Below the pieces are notes generated by a model. It worked only from the letters and a program-made list of their open reading frames with translations. It ran no database searches and was not told the DNA's origin. From assembly GCA_014529385.2 (NCBI GenBank), contig CM043953.1, positions 82,935,838 to 82,999,837 of the forward strand: DNA of 64,000 nt, in the 5' to 3' direction. Source of the stretch: Adiantum capillus-veneris (lineage: Eukaryota; Streptophyta; Polypodiopsida; Polypodiales; Pteridaceae). Shown one piece after another: positions 53,898 to 64,000 of this stretch; the first letter of the stretch is position 1; every line of letters starts with the position of its first letter. Made by a program: the position numbers and the translations under genes.

Positions 53898-54512
53898 TTA
53901 ATCGCTTAGGAGAACACCCACAACATCATCAAACTTAAGAGTTTTTGTGCCAGAGATAGATTACTTACAGCCATCAGAAGGCTGTCCCAAATAACCGGTA
54001 GAGACGATAGTATAAGGAGAGCTTGCACCTCGTCATTGAAAGTGATTTTCACCGATCAAAGTTGACTTATATTGGTGTTAAAGTCAATTAGCTATTTTGC
54101 AACTGAACCATTCTCTGCCATCTTTAGATTGAACAAGCGCTTCATGAGAAATACCTTATTGGATTCCGATGGTTTCTCGTAGAGGCACCTGAATGACTTC
54201 ATCAAGTCCTCCGCGGTCTTCATCTCCAAACATTGAAGGCCACTGTTGATGCCAAGCTTAACCAGATTGTTCCGAGTGCCTTTCGATCAAGGACCATCCA
54301 TGCTTCATCTGCCATTGTTGCGGGTTTCATTGCAAGATCACTTAGTGGAAAATAAAGGTCCTTTTGGTAGAGATAGTGTTCAATCTGCATCTTCCAATGT
54401 TGGTGGTTTTTGCTGTTGAACTTCTAGATCTTGAGTTTCCCTTGCTCCATCATTACTCCCACTCACTTCAAGGAATCCTTTTCTTAAAATACTTTAGCTA
54501 CAAGTAAACCTT
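53898..54512 (-). pseudogene. Cop4 gag N-terminal part
   Basis: Homologous to Cop3 42,181-42,740 with several stops. It retains the 43 bp (54,181-54,223) that Cop3 lacks. The primer site at 54,513-54,525 has one change from Cop3 (GATGCC for GATACC). Confidence 0.75.
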
Positions 54513-54526
54513 GCTCTGATGCCAGT

Positions 54527-54608
54527 TGTTAGGAAATATGACGTAAGGCTAAGTAGATAATTGAGTAGGTTACTTAATGGAGAGAGATAATTTTCACACA
54601 TGAAAGAT

Positions 54609-54676
<68 letters not shown>

Positions 54677-55234
54677 ACACGATATACGTGGTTCACCCAA
54701 TGTGGGCTACGTCCACAGGAAAGCAGTCACTCAATGGCTTTAGTACTTCAAACAAGAAGTAAGTTACAAATGGATTATATCCTTTTGGAACTCCCACCTT
54801 GCTTCACTCTCACCACCTCACATCAACTTCACAATGCTTCACAATCGATTTTTATGTGTAGAAGAGGCCTCCTTTTATAGGCCAAAAGGGCTATCCTCTC
54901 GCATGAGAGGCAGCCATCTGTAGCCGCCCTTGTGTTGACAAGTCCAAATCGAACCCTCCAACCACCCATCTGTGGCCTCCCTTAAGAAGATAAGTCCATG
55001 TTTGAAATCGGCCACTAGCCACCATCAGCCATTGACTTCCAACCACCGGCCACCAGCCATGATATTCTGGCGAAGCCAGTCTCGAGCTTTGCTCGAGACT
55101 AACTGTGAAAATTTTGGTTCTTAGCGAGTGATTTTTCTTCACGCATGATGTCTTCTCCTCATAACAAGGGCCTTGCAAATGTGCGTTTTTAACACAAAAA
55201 ATTACAACGGGTAAATCAGGCTCCATACTTAACA
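54527..55234 (-). repeat. Cop4 5' LTR
   Basis: 708 bp. The GA array (54,609-54,675) is 67 nt long, against about 39 nt in the other LTR of the same element. Confidence 0.88.
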
Positions 55235-55408
55235 AGATGATGTGGATTACTTATTCCAACATTCCTGTCAATGTATATATATAGTGAGAAAGAGAGGTAT
55301 GTACTATAGCCACTAGAGATTCCATGTTTTCATACGTCTCTGCGCGGTGGTGGCAAGCTCCATGTTCTGTTCTTGTTTGCGTACAAATATCCACGTTTAG
55401 TCATGAGT

Positions 55409-55412
<4 letters not shown>

Positions 55413-55492
<80 letters not shown>
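55413..55492. repeat. (GT)n(GA)n microsatellite
   Basis: GT repeats to 55,440, then GA repeats to 55,492. Confidence 0.9.
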
Positions 55493-55495
<3 letters not shown>

Positions 55496-55514
55496 GTTGC
55501 ACATCAATCAAGAG

Positions 55515-55990
55515 AGAGAGTGATGGGCTGCCCTCAGAACTAAGTGGCATAGGCATGGTGGAGTGGGATCTACAGTTGGGGGATTGTGGGCCATAGATCT
55601 GGGCGGTGGTGGTGGCGAAAGTAATCTAGGATACCCTAGATAACAAAAGTAATCTAGGGTACCCTAGATTACTTTCGGGGGTTGCCGCCTTGCACACGTG
55701 TTTTAAGTAGATTAGGGTCTCCATGCTTCAAAAACGCGCGCAAGGCAAAGTGGTTAGGGCATGTGCCTCCCATGGGTGAGGTCATGGGTTTAAACTCCAC
55801 GCCTGCTGAATGAGGTACCGTAGATTACTTCAAAACACGGGTACCCTAGATTATTTTTGTAATCTAGGGTACCCTAGATTACAAAAAAGTAATCTAGGGT
55901 ATTTGCGTCCAGATCTACGGCCCACAATCCTCCCGCCTTAGATCCCATCTCCCCATGTCCGTGCCACTTAGTCCTGAGGATGGGTTGCAC
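55515..55990. mobile_element. Foldback element with CTAGGGTACCCTAG palindromes
   Basis: Arms 55,522-55,599 and 55,910-55,990 are imperfect inverted repeats (shared GATGGG(T/C)TGC, ACTAAGTGGCA, GATTGTGGGCC(A/G)TAGATCTG). Between them, a 24-bp perfect palindrome (GTAATCTAGGGT and its complement) occurs at about 55,650-55,675 and 55,858-55,881, with partial copies around 55,625 and 55,845. The loop holds a tRNA-like segment. There is no coding capacity. Confidence 0.65.
55738..55805 (+). other. tRNA-like Pol III cassette in the foldback element
   Basis: GGCAAAGTGGTTAGGGC (A-box form), CTCCCAT as an anticodon-loop-like stretch, then GGGTTTAAACTCC (B-box form). The spacing is tRNA-like, but the acceptor stem does not close. 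It is probably a SINE or a decayed tRNA. Confidence 0.5.
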
Positions 55991-56006
55991 GTCGGGGGGA
56001 GGGGGG

Positions 56007-56060
<54 letters not shown>

Positions 56061-56694
56061 CGTGTGTCTAACCTCACTATCCTATCTTATTGCAGTTTTA
56101 GCGAGAACCACGATTAAATTGTCAATCCATGAGACGAAGCTGACCTGGCTAGTGCATATAGGCTACAAGAGGAAAACAACTAACAACTCGCAACTAACTC
56201 AGGCTACACTCAAGTGACTGAAATCACCAAAAGCCAATCGCTCATCAGCAAACAAATCACATCCGTTACAGTACCAAATGACATCCAAATGTAACGAAAC
56301 TTCTAGGACATGTTTATAAGACCTAAGCACACATGCTTATGGTCTCAAATCCCACTTTAGGTCAAGTGCCAAAATCGCGATTATCAACAGCAGTGGATTT
56401 TTGACCTATTCATTTTCAACCCAGAATGCACCTAAATCCTTAGCAATGATGCCCCAATACCCCTCCTATGCTTAGTTTTAATTTTGAAGTGTAAATTCGT
56501 ACTTATGATGAAATTAGACCGAGGGTCGGCGATGCCAAAAGCTACGAAATATTGTGATGTGTTTACGTCAATGCATAGAGCTCTTACCTACGGTTGCAAT
56601 GCAGATCTACGGCCCACAATCCTCCCGCCTTAGATCCCATCTCCCCATGCCCGTGCCACTTAGTCCTGAGGATGGGTTGCACGTCGGGGGGGGG

Positions 56695-56768
<74 letters not shown>

Positions 56769-57309
56769 CGTGTGTCTAACCTCACTATCCTATCTTATTG
56801 CAGTTTTAGCGAGAACCACGATTAAATTGTCAATCCATGAGACGAAGCTGACCTGGCTAGTACATATAGGCTACAAGAGGAAAACAACTAACAACTCGCA
56901 ACTAACTCAGGCTACACTCAAGTGACTGAAATCACCAAAAGCCAATCGCTCATCAGCAAACAAATCACATCCGTTACAGTACCAAATGACATCCAAATGT
57001 AACGAAACTTCTAGGACATGTTTATAAGACCTAAGCACACATGCTTATGGTCTCAAATCCCACTTTAGGTCAAGTGCCAAAATCGTGATTATCAACAACA
57101 GTGGATTTTTGACCTATTCATTTTTAACCCAGAATGCACCTAAATCCTTAGCAATGATGTCCCAATACCCCTCCTATGCTTAGTTTTAATTTTGAAGTGT
57201 AAATTCGCACTTATGATGAAATTAGATTGGGGGTCGGCAATGCCAAAAGCTACGAAATATTGTGATGTGTTTACGTCAATGCATAGAGCTCTTACCTGCG
57301 GTTGCAATG
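55910..57309. repeat. 692-bp tandem duplication
   Basis: 55,910-56,601 and 56,602-57,309 are two nearly identical head-to-tail copies. They differ at a handful of single bases and in (GA)n length (56,011-56,057 and 56,698-56,765). The unit starts CAGATCTACGGCCCACAATC. It is non-coding as far as I can see. Unit 1 starts at the right arm of the foldback element. Confidence 0.9.
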
Positions 57310-57665
57310 CAACAAACGCGACTGCATGTGACAAACGAAGAGGGAGTAGGAAGCACGTGAAAGAGAGAAGTGAGCGTCGTTAGCTCACGCTGTATATTTC
57401 ATTATCCAAAACCTACAAATAACTTACAAAAATTAGCTTTTATACCTTAGCCAAGGTTTTTGGTGGTCAAAACTAATAATTTGGGAGCTCTAACTAAAGA
57501 TAGGTAATGACAGGTTGATACAATCTGGAAGCGTGTAGCCCCAGCTCAACTATTACAAGGTTTATCCAAAAAATTAGGAGTTACAATATTCTCCATTTAT
57601 AAAAAATAATAAGTGTTTTTACATGAGAGCTCCAAAAAATGGTATCCGTGTTAGCTTGCTGCTAA
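57310..57665. other. Non-coding stretch, possible LTR of the ORFX element
   Basis: No gene is seen. If the purine run at 57,666-57,683 is a polypurine tract on the - strand, an LTR would begin here, but no matching copy is in the window. Confidence 0.3.
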
Positions 57666-57683
57666 CTTTCTCCCCCTCCTCGC
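57666..57683 (-). other. Candidate polypurine tract after ORFX
   Basis: The - strand reads GGCGAGGAGGGGGAGAAAG. It lies 24 bp beyond the ORFX stop, the place expected for a retroelement polypurine tract. Confidence 0.4.
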
Positions 57684-57706
57684 CTGTGTCGTCCCTTGAC
57701 ACAGCT

Positions 57707-60700
57707 TTATGTACTGAAGTAGTCTTCAGGTTGACGGCTGGCGAGGCAGTCTTTAAGCGCATTTAGTGCCTTTTGGTATCTGATCTTCCTCTCTTTATCT
57801 GGAACTTGCAAGAACTGCATAGTGACTCTGTTTTTTAGCTCCACCATTGAGTAGCATACAAACCTTGATGTCAGGTTGCTGATCACTGGCCCAAATATCT
57901 TCGTTCTCCAAGTAAAGAACCCTGTGTAGAATGCTTCCTCAAACACCAGCATATTGTGAGAAGATAAAAACATGCATCTGGCGTAGAAGCCATAGAGGAC
58001 TTCTTCGAAAGGTTGACCACTAAGGTCGTAGCATAATCCTTTATTACCCTCGAGGAATGATATCCAAGGGGCGCCTGCTTGCTCTGGCTCATGGAAAACC
58101 TCGATGCAGGCGATGAGCATTCGACAGATTTTATATAACATTGCACATGATAAATCTAGTAGACTTTTGAAGAATGACATGGTTCCCGTTAGGGTTTTCA
58201 CTATGTATTCTTCAGTCGACAGTCCCTTTTCTGGAGCAAGCAATTGAGGGTAGTTCAGCCAAGTTGGCCTCCTCTTTGTTAATGCCTCCTGTGGTTGCCA
58301 GGTCCTTACTCTTGGTACATGATAGAAAGTAGGATCCTTTCGTAAGGCCGCAGGTGCTCTTGTGAACAGAATCAAATACCTTGGATTCTTGTTCAACCAG
58401 CTGAGCCTCCACTTTGGGTGGTCTTGATCTACGCCGTCTACCTGCATGTCTTTGTACAACCTCTTTTTTACTTGGAGCAATTCCACCTTTATCAAAGGAT
58501 AGGGCAGGGATTGTTGGTGCCATTGCGCATTGATTTGATTGGGAATGAGTTGTGTAACGTTGACGGAGTGAAGAACTCTCAACTCCCAATCCATTGCTGC
58601 CTTCCATTGCTCATCTACCTCTTGTGTAATATTCTCTTTTAGTGCATCTTCCTCAATCTTTGAGAGCTGGACCATTGGCACTGTATCCGTTTCGATTATG
58701 TGTAGTTGAAACTCCTCCTCGCCACTTAGCTCTTCTATTGGCTGTGTCTCCATCTCATTAAAAGTAACTGAGGGGATCTCTATTTGTGGTTGCTCGGAAG
58801 TTCTCGACTCTTCTTGTGTTTCTGGCCGTCCCTCTCGGAACAGTTGGTTGACTCTTTTAAGTTCAACTATTTCTTTCAGTGGCTCGTCTTCTCTTTGCTC
58901 CCTCATTAAAGCCAGGTCTCTGCGCTGAGACTGCTTCAATTTTAACTCCAGATCGAGGTCTTTATTCTTCTTCTCTAATGCTTTGTAGACCTCGTCTGTT
59001 CCTAATGATCAAGGCTACGGCTGAATTCTCTCGTATTTTCCGAGAAAATTGCCTAATCATTTATTCTTTGCTCTTAGTACTGTAGGGAAGCATTTGCTAC
59101 ATCTAACTGTACTTGAATCTTTTGAACTGATAGGGTTGTAGTTAGAAGTTCGTTTGTAACTTTTGACAGTTGTTCATCTTTTGCTTTGCATGCATCTGAC
59201 AATTTCATTGAGGGGAGTCTTTCCGTCATGTACTGAATTTGCTTGGTATACTCATTGACTTGTAGGATCACTTCATCGTTTGATTGCCACTCTTCATTTT
59301 TGGCTAGCAACCTAGATGTTTCTGTAGTTTCTTGTGTATCTTTTGGCTGCATCATGGTGGCCGGTTGTTGTTGTTCTTGAGGCTGTGGCTGATCATCTCC
59401 CGCTTTGTCATCCTGAGGTTTTGTGGGTGCCTCGGCCTGTTCTTGCTGTGTTGAGGTAGGTGTTTCCTTAGAATCTTGTTCTCTTGTTTGCTCCAACTTT
59501 GTAGTGTCTTGGTGTAGGACTCGCTGCCCTTTTTGGCTCTTTGTCTTGCTCTTTTTGTTGCTCTTGTGTAGATTTAGCTGCCTATTGTGTAGAGCCAACT
59601 GCTTCTCTTTGTTCAGGCTCTGTCTCCTTGGTGGGCTCAGGTTCTGTGGCTTTACTTGCTGGTGAAGGTGGTGGGCTCGGCATGGGGTGATCATCTTGTT
59701 CTGAAACAGTTGAAGAAATTCGGGGAGATACATCACCTTGATCATGTTGTGCTTCTCCTTGTTCCGTTGCTTCCTCTGCTTGCTTTTGTTGCTCCGCCGC
59801 CTCCTTAGCTTTCTGTTCTGCTTCTTGGGCTTCTTTTAGCTTTAAAGCTTCTACTTCTTGATACATCTTTTCTAGTAATTATGTGGAATCTTCTGCCTAT
59901 TTCCTTGTATGATGTTTTGTTCTTGCACCTTTAAGCTAATGGGTACCCATTTTGCCGGGTCCTTACCTTGTGCTTGGCGACTGCATTCATAAGAGTGCTT
60001 TTCTCTTTCAAATTGGGCTTATTTTTATAGAGGTCCCTCCTAGTGTGTTGCTACTGCTTTTCGTTTCATTTCTTCCCGTCGTGCTCTGTTTTCCTCGTTA
60101 TCTGAGCTTTCACTACTATGTTGTTCTTGCGAGCTCTTAGTAGACTCTTCATCTAACTTGTATGTTCTCTTGGCAGATCTTGTAGCTCGAGGGGAAGGGT
60201 GTGCTGACACTATCCAAGTGTTCTGATTTGGGGCAGGCAGCAAGTTGTCGTCCATGCCGATAGCATGGTAGGCAATCTTGGTTAGAACCTCTGGTGCTCC
60301 CAGGTATGTAATTTTTTCCTCTTTCTTTGTCCCTTTCAATGCAGACAAAACATACTGTGCATGGTCAATTGCTTGCCTGGTTGTTAATTTGAGAACTTGT
60401 GTAGAGGTTGTGGCAACCGCATGATTAGGTGTTTTATACCTTGGTGGTCTTTTGGCGAGGAAGTGGAAGTGCTGGTGGTACAACCTTACGGACTCTTCCA
60501 CCTGTTTTTGGATGAGGTTGGCAAATGTAGCAGCGGCGGTTTCCTTGGTGAAGGTTCCTGCCGTCTTTCTATCCCTTGCCCTCATTGTCATTCCCTCTGT
60601 TGGCAATTTGAGTGCTTATGCCACTATCTCCTTAGTAATTACTACTTCAACTTTGTTCCCTTGCTGGTCAGAGATTTGAACGGTTCCATCTTCTTTGATC

Positions 60701-61041
60701 GTGGACAAACGCTCATAAGCTTTTTGGAAGTCCACTCCACATGGCTCTTGTTCATAGAAATCCCTGAGTCCTAGCCTTCAGTTGGCTTCTTTGGTCTTGG
60801 GCTTTGCGGCGACATCATACACTTCTTTGGGTAGAAGTTGAAGTTCTACCTGATGTCCTTCCTCGCTCTTGAATCTTCTTGTGAACATTGTGGTGTTATG
60901 CTCTTCAAGCTGTTCCTTTGACAGGTGGTTGTTTTGGCATTCTTGACTGAATCGGGGTCCAATTGGTATGACGGTAGCTCTTGGAGCTTTTCCTTTTGCG
61001 AGAGCTTCTTCTTGGCCCTCTATGTGGCTTGCATGGCTCAT
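57707..61041 (-). pseudogene. ORFX: unidentified coiled-coil gene, broken
   Basis: On the - strand a coding region of about 1,100 residues is readable with stops at 60,778-60,780, about 60,618 and 60,040, and frame changes near 59,900, 59,600 and 59,000. Order: N-terminus MSHASHIEGQEEALAKGKAP; a conserved-looking block VVITKEIVA, ALKLPTEGMTMRARDRK and FTKETAAATFANLIQKQVEE; a Ser/Glu-rich stretch; a Gln/Glu/Lys/Pro low-complexity region (EQKAKEAAEQQKQAEEATEQ); a coiled coil (KDLDLELKLKQSQ, EPLKEIVELKRVNQLF); then a C-terminal globular part with WRLSWLNKNPRYLILFTRAP, YGFYARCMFLSSHN and LVFEEAFYTGFF. A second, shorter copy is at 33,866-35,905. It is probably an accessory ORF of a large LTR element. 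I do not recognise the family. Confidence 0.5.
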
Positions 61042-63156
61042 GTTAAATGAATAGAGTGTCAAAGTTAGCAAATTTGACAGATTTTCTCTGAAATGTCCTT
61101 CAGTGTGAAATGCTGACAAAATTGGTCCAGTTTGCTTCAATTCAATTTTTGAACATGCATAGATGCAAGATCAAATTCATAAAGTTAATACAGAAATTTG
61201 CAAGAAAAATAAATAATCGTGATTGTTTACAGGCTGAGTAAATTTTTCAACTTTTTGCAAATTTGGCATTATAGGCTTGAAGTATATACCAAATATATAC
61301 TCTGAGTGAAATATGGGCTCATTTGAGTGCACTGGGTGAAAATGGTGCCAGATTTAAGCTTAGGTCTCTGAAACAGTAGATGTATAAAAATTTTGAGACT
61401 TTGAGATCCAACTTTGTTCAAACTTGGCTAGTGGCCTTAGGGCATCATGTACTTTGGATCTATGATGGCAAAGTTGCAATTTTCCCACATTTTTTCTAAA
61501 AAGTAAATAATCGCGATTATTAACTTTTTCATCAAAATGAACACTTTCTGGTACAACTTAGTTCTAGGCATGGTATAGACCCTGTGTATGTGATATGGGG
61601 TGATTTGGATAAAAAAATGTGGCTCATAACTCAGAAATTGGCTTGCAAGGACTTCTTTGCGTTTTTTTGGCAATTTTCCAAGTTATAGTTGATCATTTTG
61701 GCTCATACTTCAAATTTGGCATGTAATAGGTGTGTACAAGTGATAGGTGAGGTGATGATACAATTTTCAAGCCAAAATAGTACAAAAGTAAATAGTCACG
61801 TTTTCTTGCAAAACTTGTAAATTTTGACCTAAACACATTCTATACACCTAAAACGAGTCCTAAATTGAATTTGGTAAAGTTTGGTCTTGCCGGAATCACT
61901 TTGTGCTTTGTGGAATCTGAAATCTTTGATTTTTGTGACTACATGGCCTGTAAAGTTGGTTAGTCACTTCTGAGGATATGGACTTGTCCGCAACATAGTC
62001 GTGAAGCAACCCATCGTATTTTGGCCCATTTGGAGTCAATTTGACCTCATATGTCGGATTTGACGCTTTGTAGCCTTCGAGTCGTTTTTTGATTTTCGAG
62101 GGCTTTGCTTGATTAATTTTATGAAACCAATCATATACATTGTGTTAGACCTCCTATGCAAGCTGTCTTTGGAATTAGAATGCCATTCTGGCATTTGCCA
62201 AAAACCTAGCTTTTCTACTTAGGACCCCCTCGACCCTTGCCGAATGGTCAATTGGTGACATAGAAGTGTTCTATTATGTTGGGGCATGCTATAGTTCAAA
62301 TCTCATCCGATTTGGTCGAGTTGGCAGTCCGCTATGGTCGATTTTTGGTCGTAGGTCTTTGTGTACTGCTCGGATTCTAGTGTTTTTTCTAAGGGTTTAG
62401 ACTAGCTTCCAACCATAAAAGATGGATCATTGATGAGTAAAAAACTTACCCCTCATGTCTCCTCTGAGAGGGTGCTGAAAACAGGTGACTGTAGACTCCG
62501 GAAAAAACGCGCGAAAGAGGTCGAAAAGCTCTCTCTCCAAAGACAAGTGGAAATGAGGTGGTTTTAGTCTACCTGGGATATCTATACCCCGACTTTCCGA
62601 ACTATTTTTCCCCAGATTCCCCCGTTAGTCCCACTAGGCCGTGAATCTATGTTAGACTCAAAAATTTCTGCAATCAGATTCCTGTAGCTCATTCTGCAAG
62701 AATTCTATAAAAGTAGGTATGGTCGCCTAATTTAGGCTTCTCGCTTTCATCTTTCGATTTCATTGAATTTTTTTGTGCTTATCCACCTTGAATTTTTGAT
62801 CACCACCATGTCTTCAGGTTTTCCATCTGAGCTCCTTTGCTATTTATTATTATTTTTTGACTTGTTTATTGAAAAAATCAAAGAAAATAACAGAACGTGC
62901 TAAAAAAGCAGAGTGAAAATCTAATAATTAAGAAAATCCATTGAAAAACACAGCTTTATTGCTTTTTGTTGGATTTCTCCATTTTTAAGTCTCAATATCG
63001 AGAAAAATGATAAAAAATGACTATTTTTTGATGATTTTCTGATATTATGTACACTATTTACAGCCATCGGGGAGACATCATCAGTTAAATTCCCCTGTTG
63101 ATGATTTATAAGGATATTATTAGATAATTTTGCAAAAAATCACACGTTAACATCAA
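61042..63156. other. AT-rich non-coding region, possibly an LTR
   Basis: 2.1 kb without a coding domain. Phrases such as AAATAATCGCGATTATTAAC recur in weakened form (about 61,210, 61,505 and 61,790). It lies between a candidate polypurine tract (63,157-63,173) and the start of ORFX. Confidence 0.4.
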
Positions 63157-63173
63157 CTTTTTCCTCCCTCTTC
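63157..63173 (-). other. Candidate polypurine tract
   Basis: The - strand reads GAAGAGGGAGGAAAAAG, followed after T by TGATGTTAACG, which could be an LTR start. Confidence 0.4.
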
Positions 63174-63524
63174 GAACATTGCCCTTAATTACTTAGTACT
63201 CTTCCACCCCTCCTAGATGGTGTACTCCGGGACGACTGTGTGCATGGGTTGAATAATTGTGTCTATGCATAGCCTTGGTTGGCTCTACCATGCTTTGAAG
63301 AGCACTGCAGATCAAACCATTATGCTGTGCAAGAGTTGGGTCTTGAGTAATTATCTCAAGGGTTTTTTATGTCGAGGCTTTCTGATGCTGTCTTCCAAAG
63401 AGCAAATCTTGTAGCTTGTGTACTCTTTGCTTGATTGTGTCATCAGGATGCTTTAGCACGCTCATTTATTGAGCTGTTGGTATCACTTTTGACCGTTGTC
63501 TATCTTTTACTCACCATTAATACC
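63174..63524. other. Spacer after the WVPK module
   Basis: Between the stop of the protease/WVPK reading and the candidate polypurine tract. No coding signal is seen. Confidence 0.4.
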
Positions 63525-64000
63525 TTAGTTTGCTTGGTGTAGAACGGTGTGGTTGAGGTTCCTGAGGCTTAAATCTCCATTGTTGATTGGTTTTCCCGTT
63601 TGCTGAGAAGATAAGTGCTCTTTTTTCTGCCAAATCAATTTCGTGTTAGGTTCCCTGCTTGGAGATGCTCGTCTCTGTGTTTTGACCTTTGGAAACGTCT
63701 TTGGTATTGTCGATGATGTTTTGGGCACCCAGATTTGAATCGGCTTGTCCTTAAGCTGTGTTTTCGGTACCCAAATTTGCCTGACTCCTTGCATGCTACC
63801 TGTAGCATTTGTTTGTCGATAGGATGGAGAATATTAAATACTTCATGGTTTGGTCTGCTGATCACTCATTTTCCATTCCTCCTTACTTGGTGCAATTGAA
63901 ACAATGAGTTGTCTACCTTTAGGTGATAGCTTGAGCTGATTCGTATCCCAATCTGGTACTGCCTTGTATGTCCGCATCAATGGAAGTCCAAGAATCATTG
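63525..64000 (-). pseudogene. Retropepsin C-terminal part plus W-V-P-K repeats, cut by the window end
   Basis: From 63,998 downward the - strand reads MILGLPLMRTYKAVPDWDTN and QLKLSPKGRQLIVSIAPSK, which fits the second half of a retropepsin (I-L-G block). Two stops follow (63,840s). In the same frame it then reads VRQIWVPKTQLKDKPIQIWV and PKTSS, ending at 63,525. The arrangement protease then W-V-P-K repeats is the same as in the Gyp2 3' ORF (29,395-30,804), though the sequences differ. The catalytic Asp would lie outside the window. Confidence 0.55.

Larger units (their letters stand above)
51279..55239 (-). mobile_element. Cop4: decayed copia element of the Cop3 family
   Basis: The element proper is 51,284-55,234. 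Target duplications are GGACG (51,279-51,283) and AGATG (55,235-55,239). The intact NaLTR2 copy at 49,166-49,170 has GGATG, one change from each, so it shows the original site. The right LTR is 54,527-55,234. The left LTR is 51,284 to about 51,913, where it is fused directly to RT sequence, so RT, RNase H and the LTR end are deleted. It shares LTR, gag and pol sequence with Cop3 but is much more mutated. Confidence 0.88.
48897..55266 (-). mobile_element. NaLTR2: non-autonomous LTR retrotransposon with nested Cop4
   Basis: The element proper is 48,902-55,261, flanked by the target duplication TTCCT (48,897-48,901; 55,262-55,266). The left LTR is 48,902-49,192. The right LTR is 51,012-51,283 continued at 55,240-55,261 on the far side of Cop4. 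A primer site starting TGGTATCA (- strand, about 51,004-51,011) and the polypurine run AGGGGCG at 49,193-49,199 give - strand orientation. Without Cop4 it is about 2.4 kb, with no gag or pol domain. It is similar in design to NaLTR1 but with unrelated LTRs. Confidence 0.85.

Noticed and set aside
55620-55900. Telomere-like CCCTAGA repeats
   Set aside because: Not tandem telomere units; they are parts of palindromes in a foldback element.
57140-57334. Spliced mini-exon ending CCGCAG|GTAAGAG on -
   Set aside because: Good donor consensus but no partner exons and no protein similarity seen; it also lies in the tandem duplication.

Overview
The window is nuclear plant DNA and consists almost entirely of nested transposable elements around one host-type gene. 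The copia and Ty3 families, the CACTA element with spliced Tnp1/Tnp2 genes, the short GT-AG introns, the tRNA-iMet and tRNA-Asp primer sites and the plant family-1 UDP-glycosyltransferase all point to a vascular land plant. Many CT/GA and GT microsatellites and the repeat density suggest a large genome. A fern-like source is a guess, not a demonstrated fact.

Layout, left to right. (1) 1 to about 3,507: a decayed Ty3 element (+ strand; RT, RNase H/connection and integrase remnants). Its RT holds a 258-bp solo LTR with target duplication ATGAA. (2) 3,513-19,184: a small non-autonomous LTR element (NaLTR1, TSD CAAGT). Inside it sits a copia element (Cop1, 5,370-18,679, TSD AATAG). Inside Cop1's integrase sits an 8,146-bp CACTA transposon (8,088-16,233, TSD TTT). 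The CACTA element carries a Tnp1 gene that still reads through, a Tnp2 gene with three stops and one 1-nt deletion, and a captured fragment of a heavy-metal-associated (HMA) domain gene. (3) 19,867-33,440: a Ty3 element (Gyp2, TSD ATGCA, tRNA-Asp primer site). It encodes gag with four zinc knuckles, PR, RT, RH and IN, and then an unusual 3' ORF with a second retropepsin domain and W-V-P-K repeats. (4) 33,441-35,905: a copia gag scrap, and a decayed copy of an unidentified coiled-coil gene (ORFX) split by a 1,287-bp TTAA-flanked DNA element. (5) 35,906-38,006: AT-rich DNA with no gene I can support. (6) 38,012-43,535: a young copia element (Cop3, TSD TTTCT) with only two visible lesions.

(7) 43,541-48,901: the host-gene segment. 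It holds duplicated relics of a glycosyltransferase 5' end, a 492-bp Mutator-like MITE with a 9-bp TSD, a GC-rich minisatellite and the two-exon UGT (46,213-47,954, one apparent 1-nt insertion). (8) 48,902-55,261: a second non-autonomous LTR element (NaLTR2, TSD TTCCT), whose right LTR is split by a decayed copia element (Cop4) of the Cop3 family. (9) 55,262-57,400: a foldback element with palindromes, a tRNA-like Pol III cassette and a fresh 692-bp tandem duplication. (10) 57,666-64,000 (- strand): the longer, broken copy of ORFX. Beyond an AT-rich stretch lies another retropepsin plus W-V-P-K module at the window edge.

The strongest candidates for something undescribed are the retropepsin plus W-V-P-K 3' module seen twice, and the ORFX family seen twice. 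Insertion boundaries are well supported: target duplications match, and at four sites the flanking reading frame becomes continuous when the insert is ignored.
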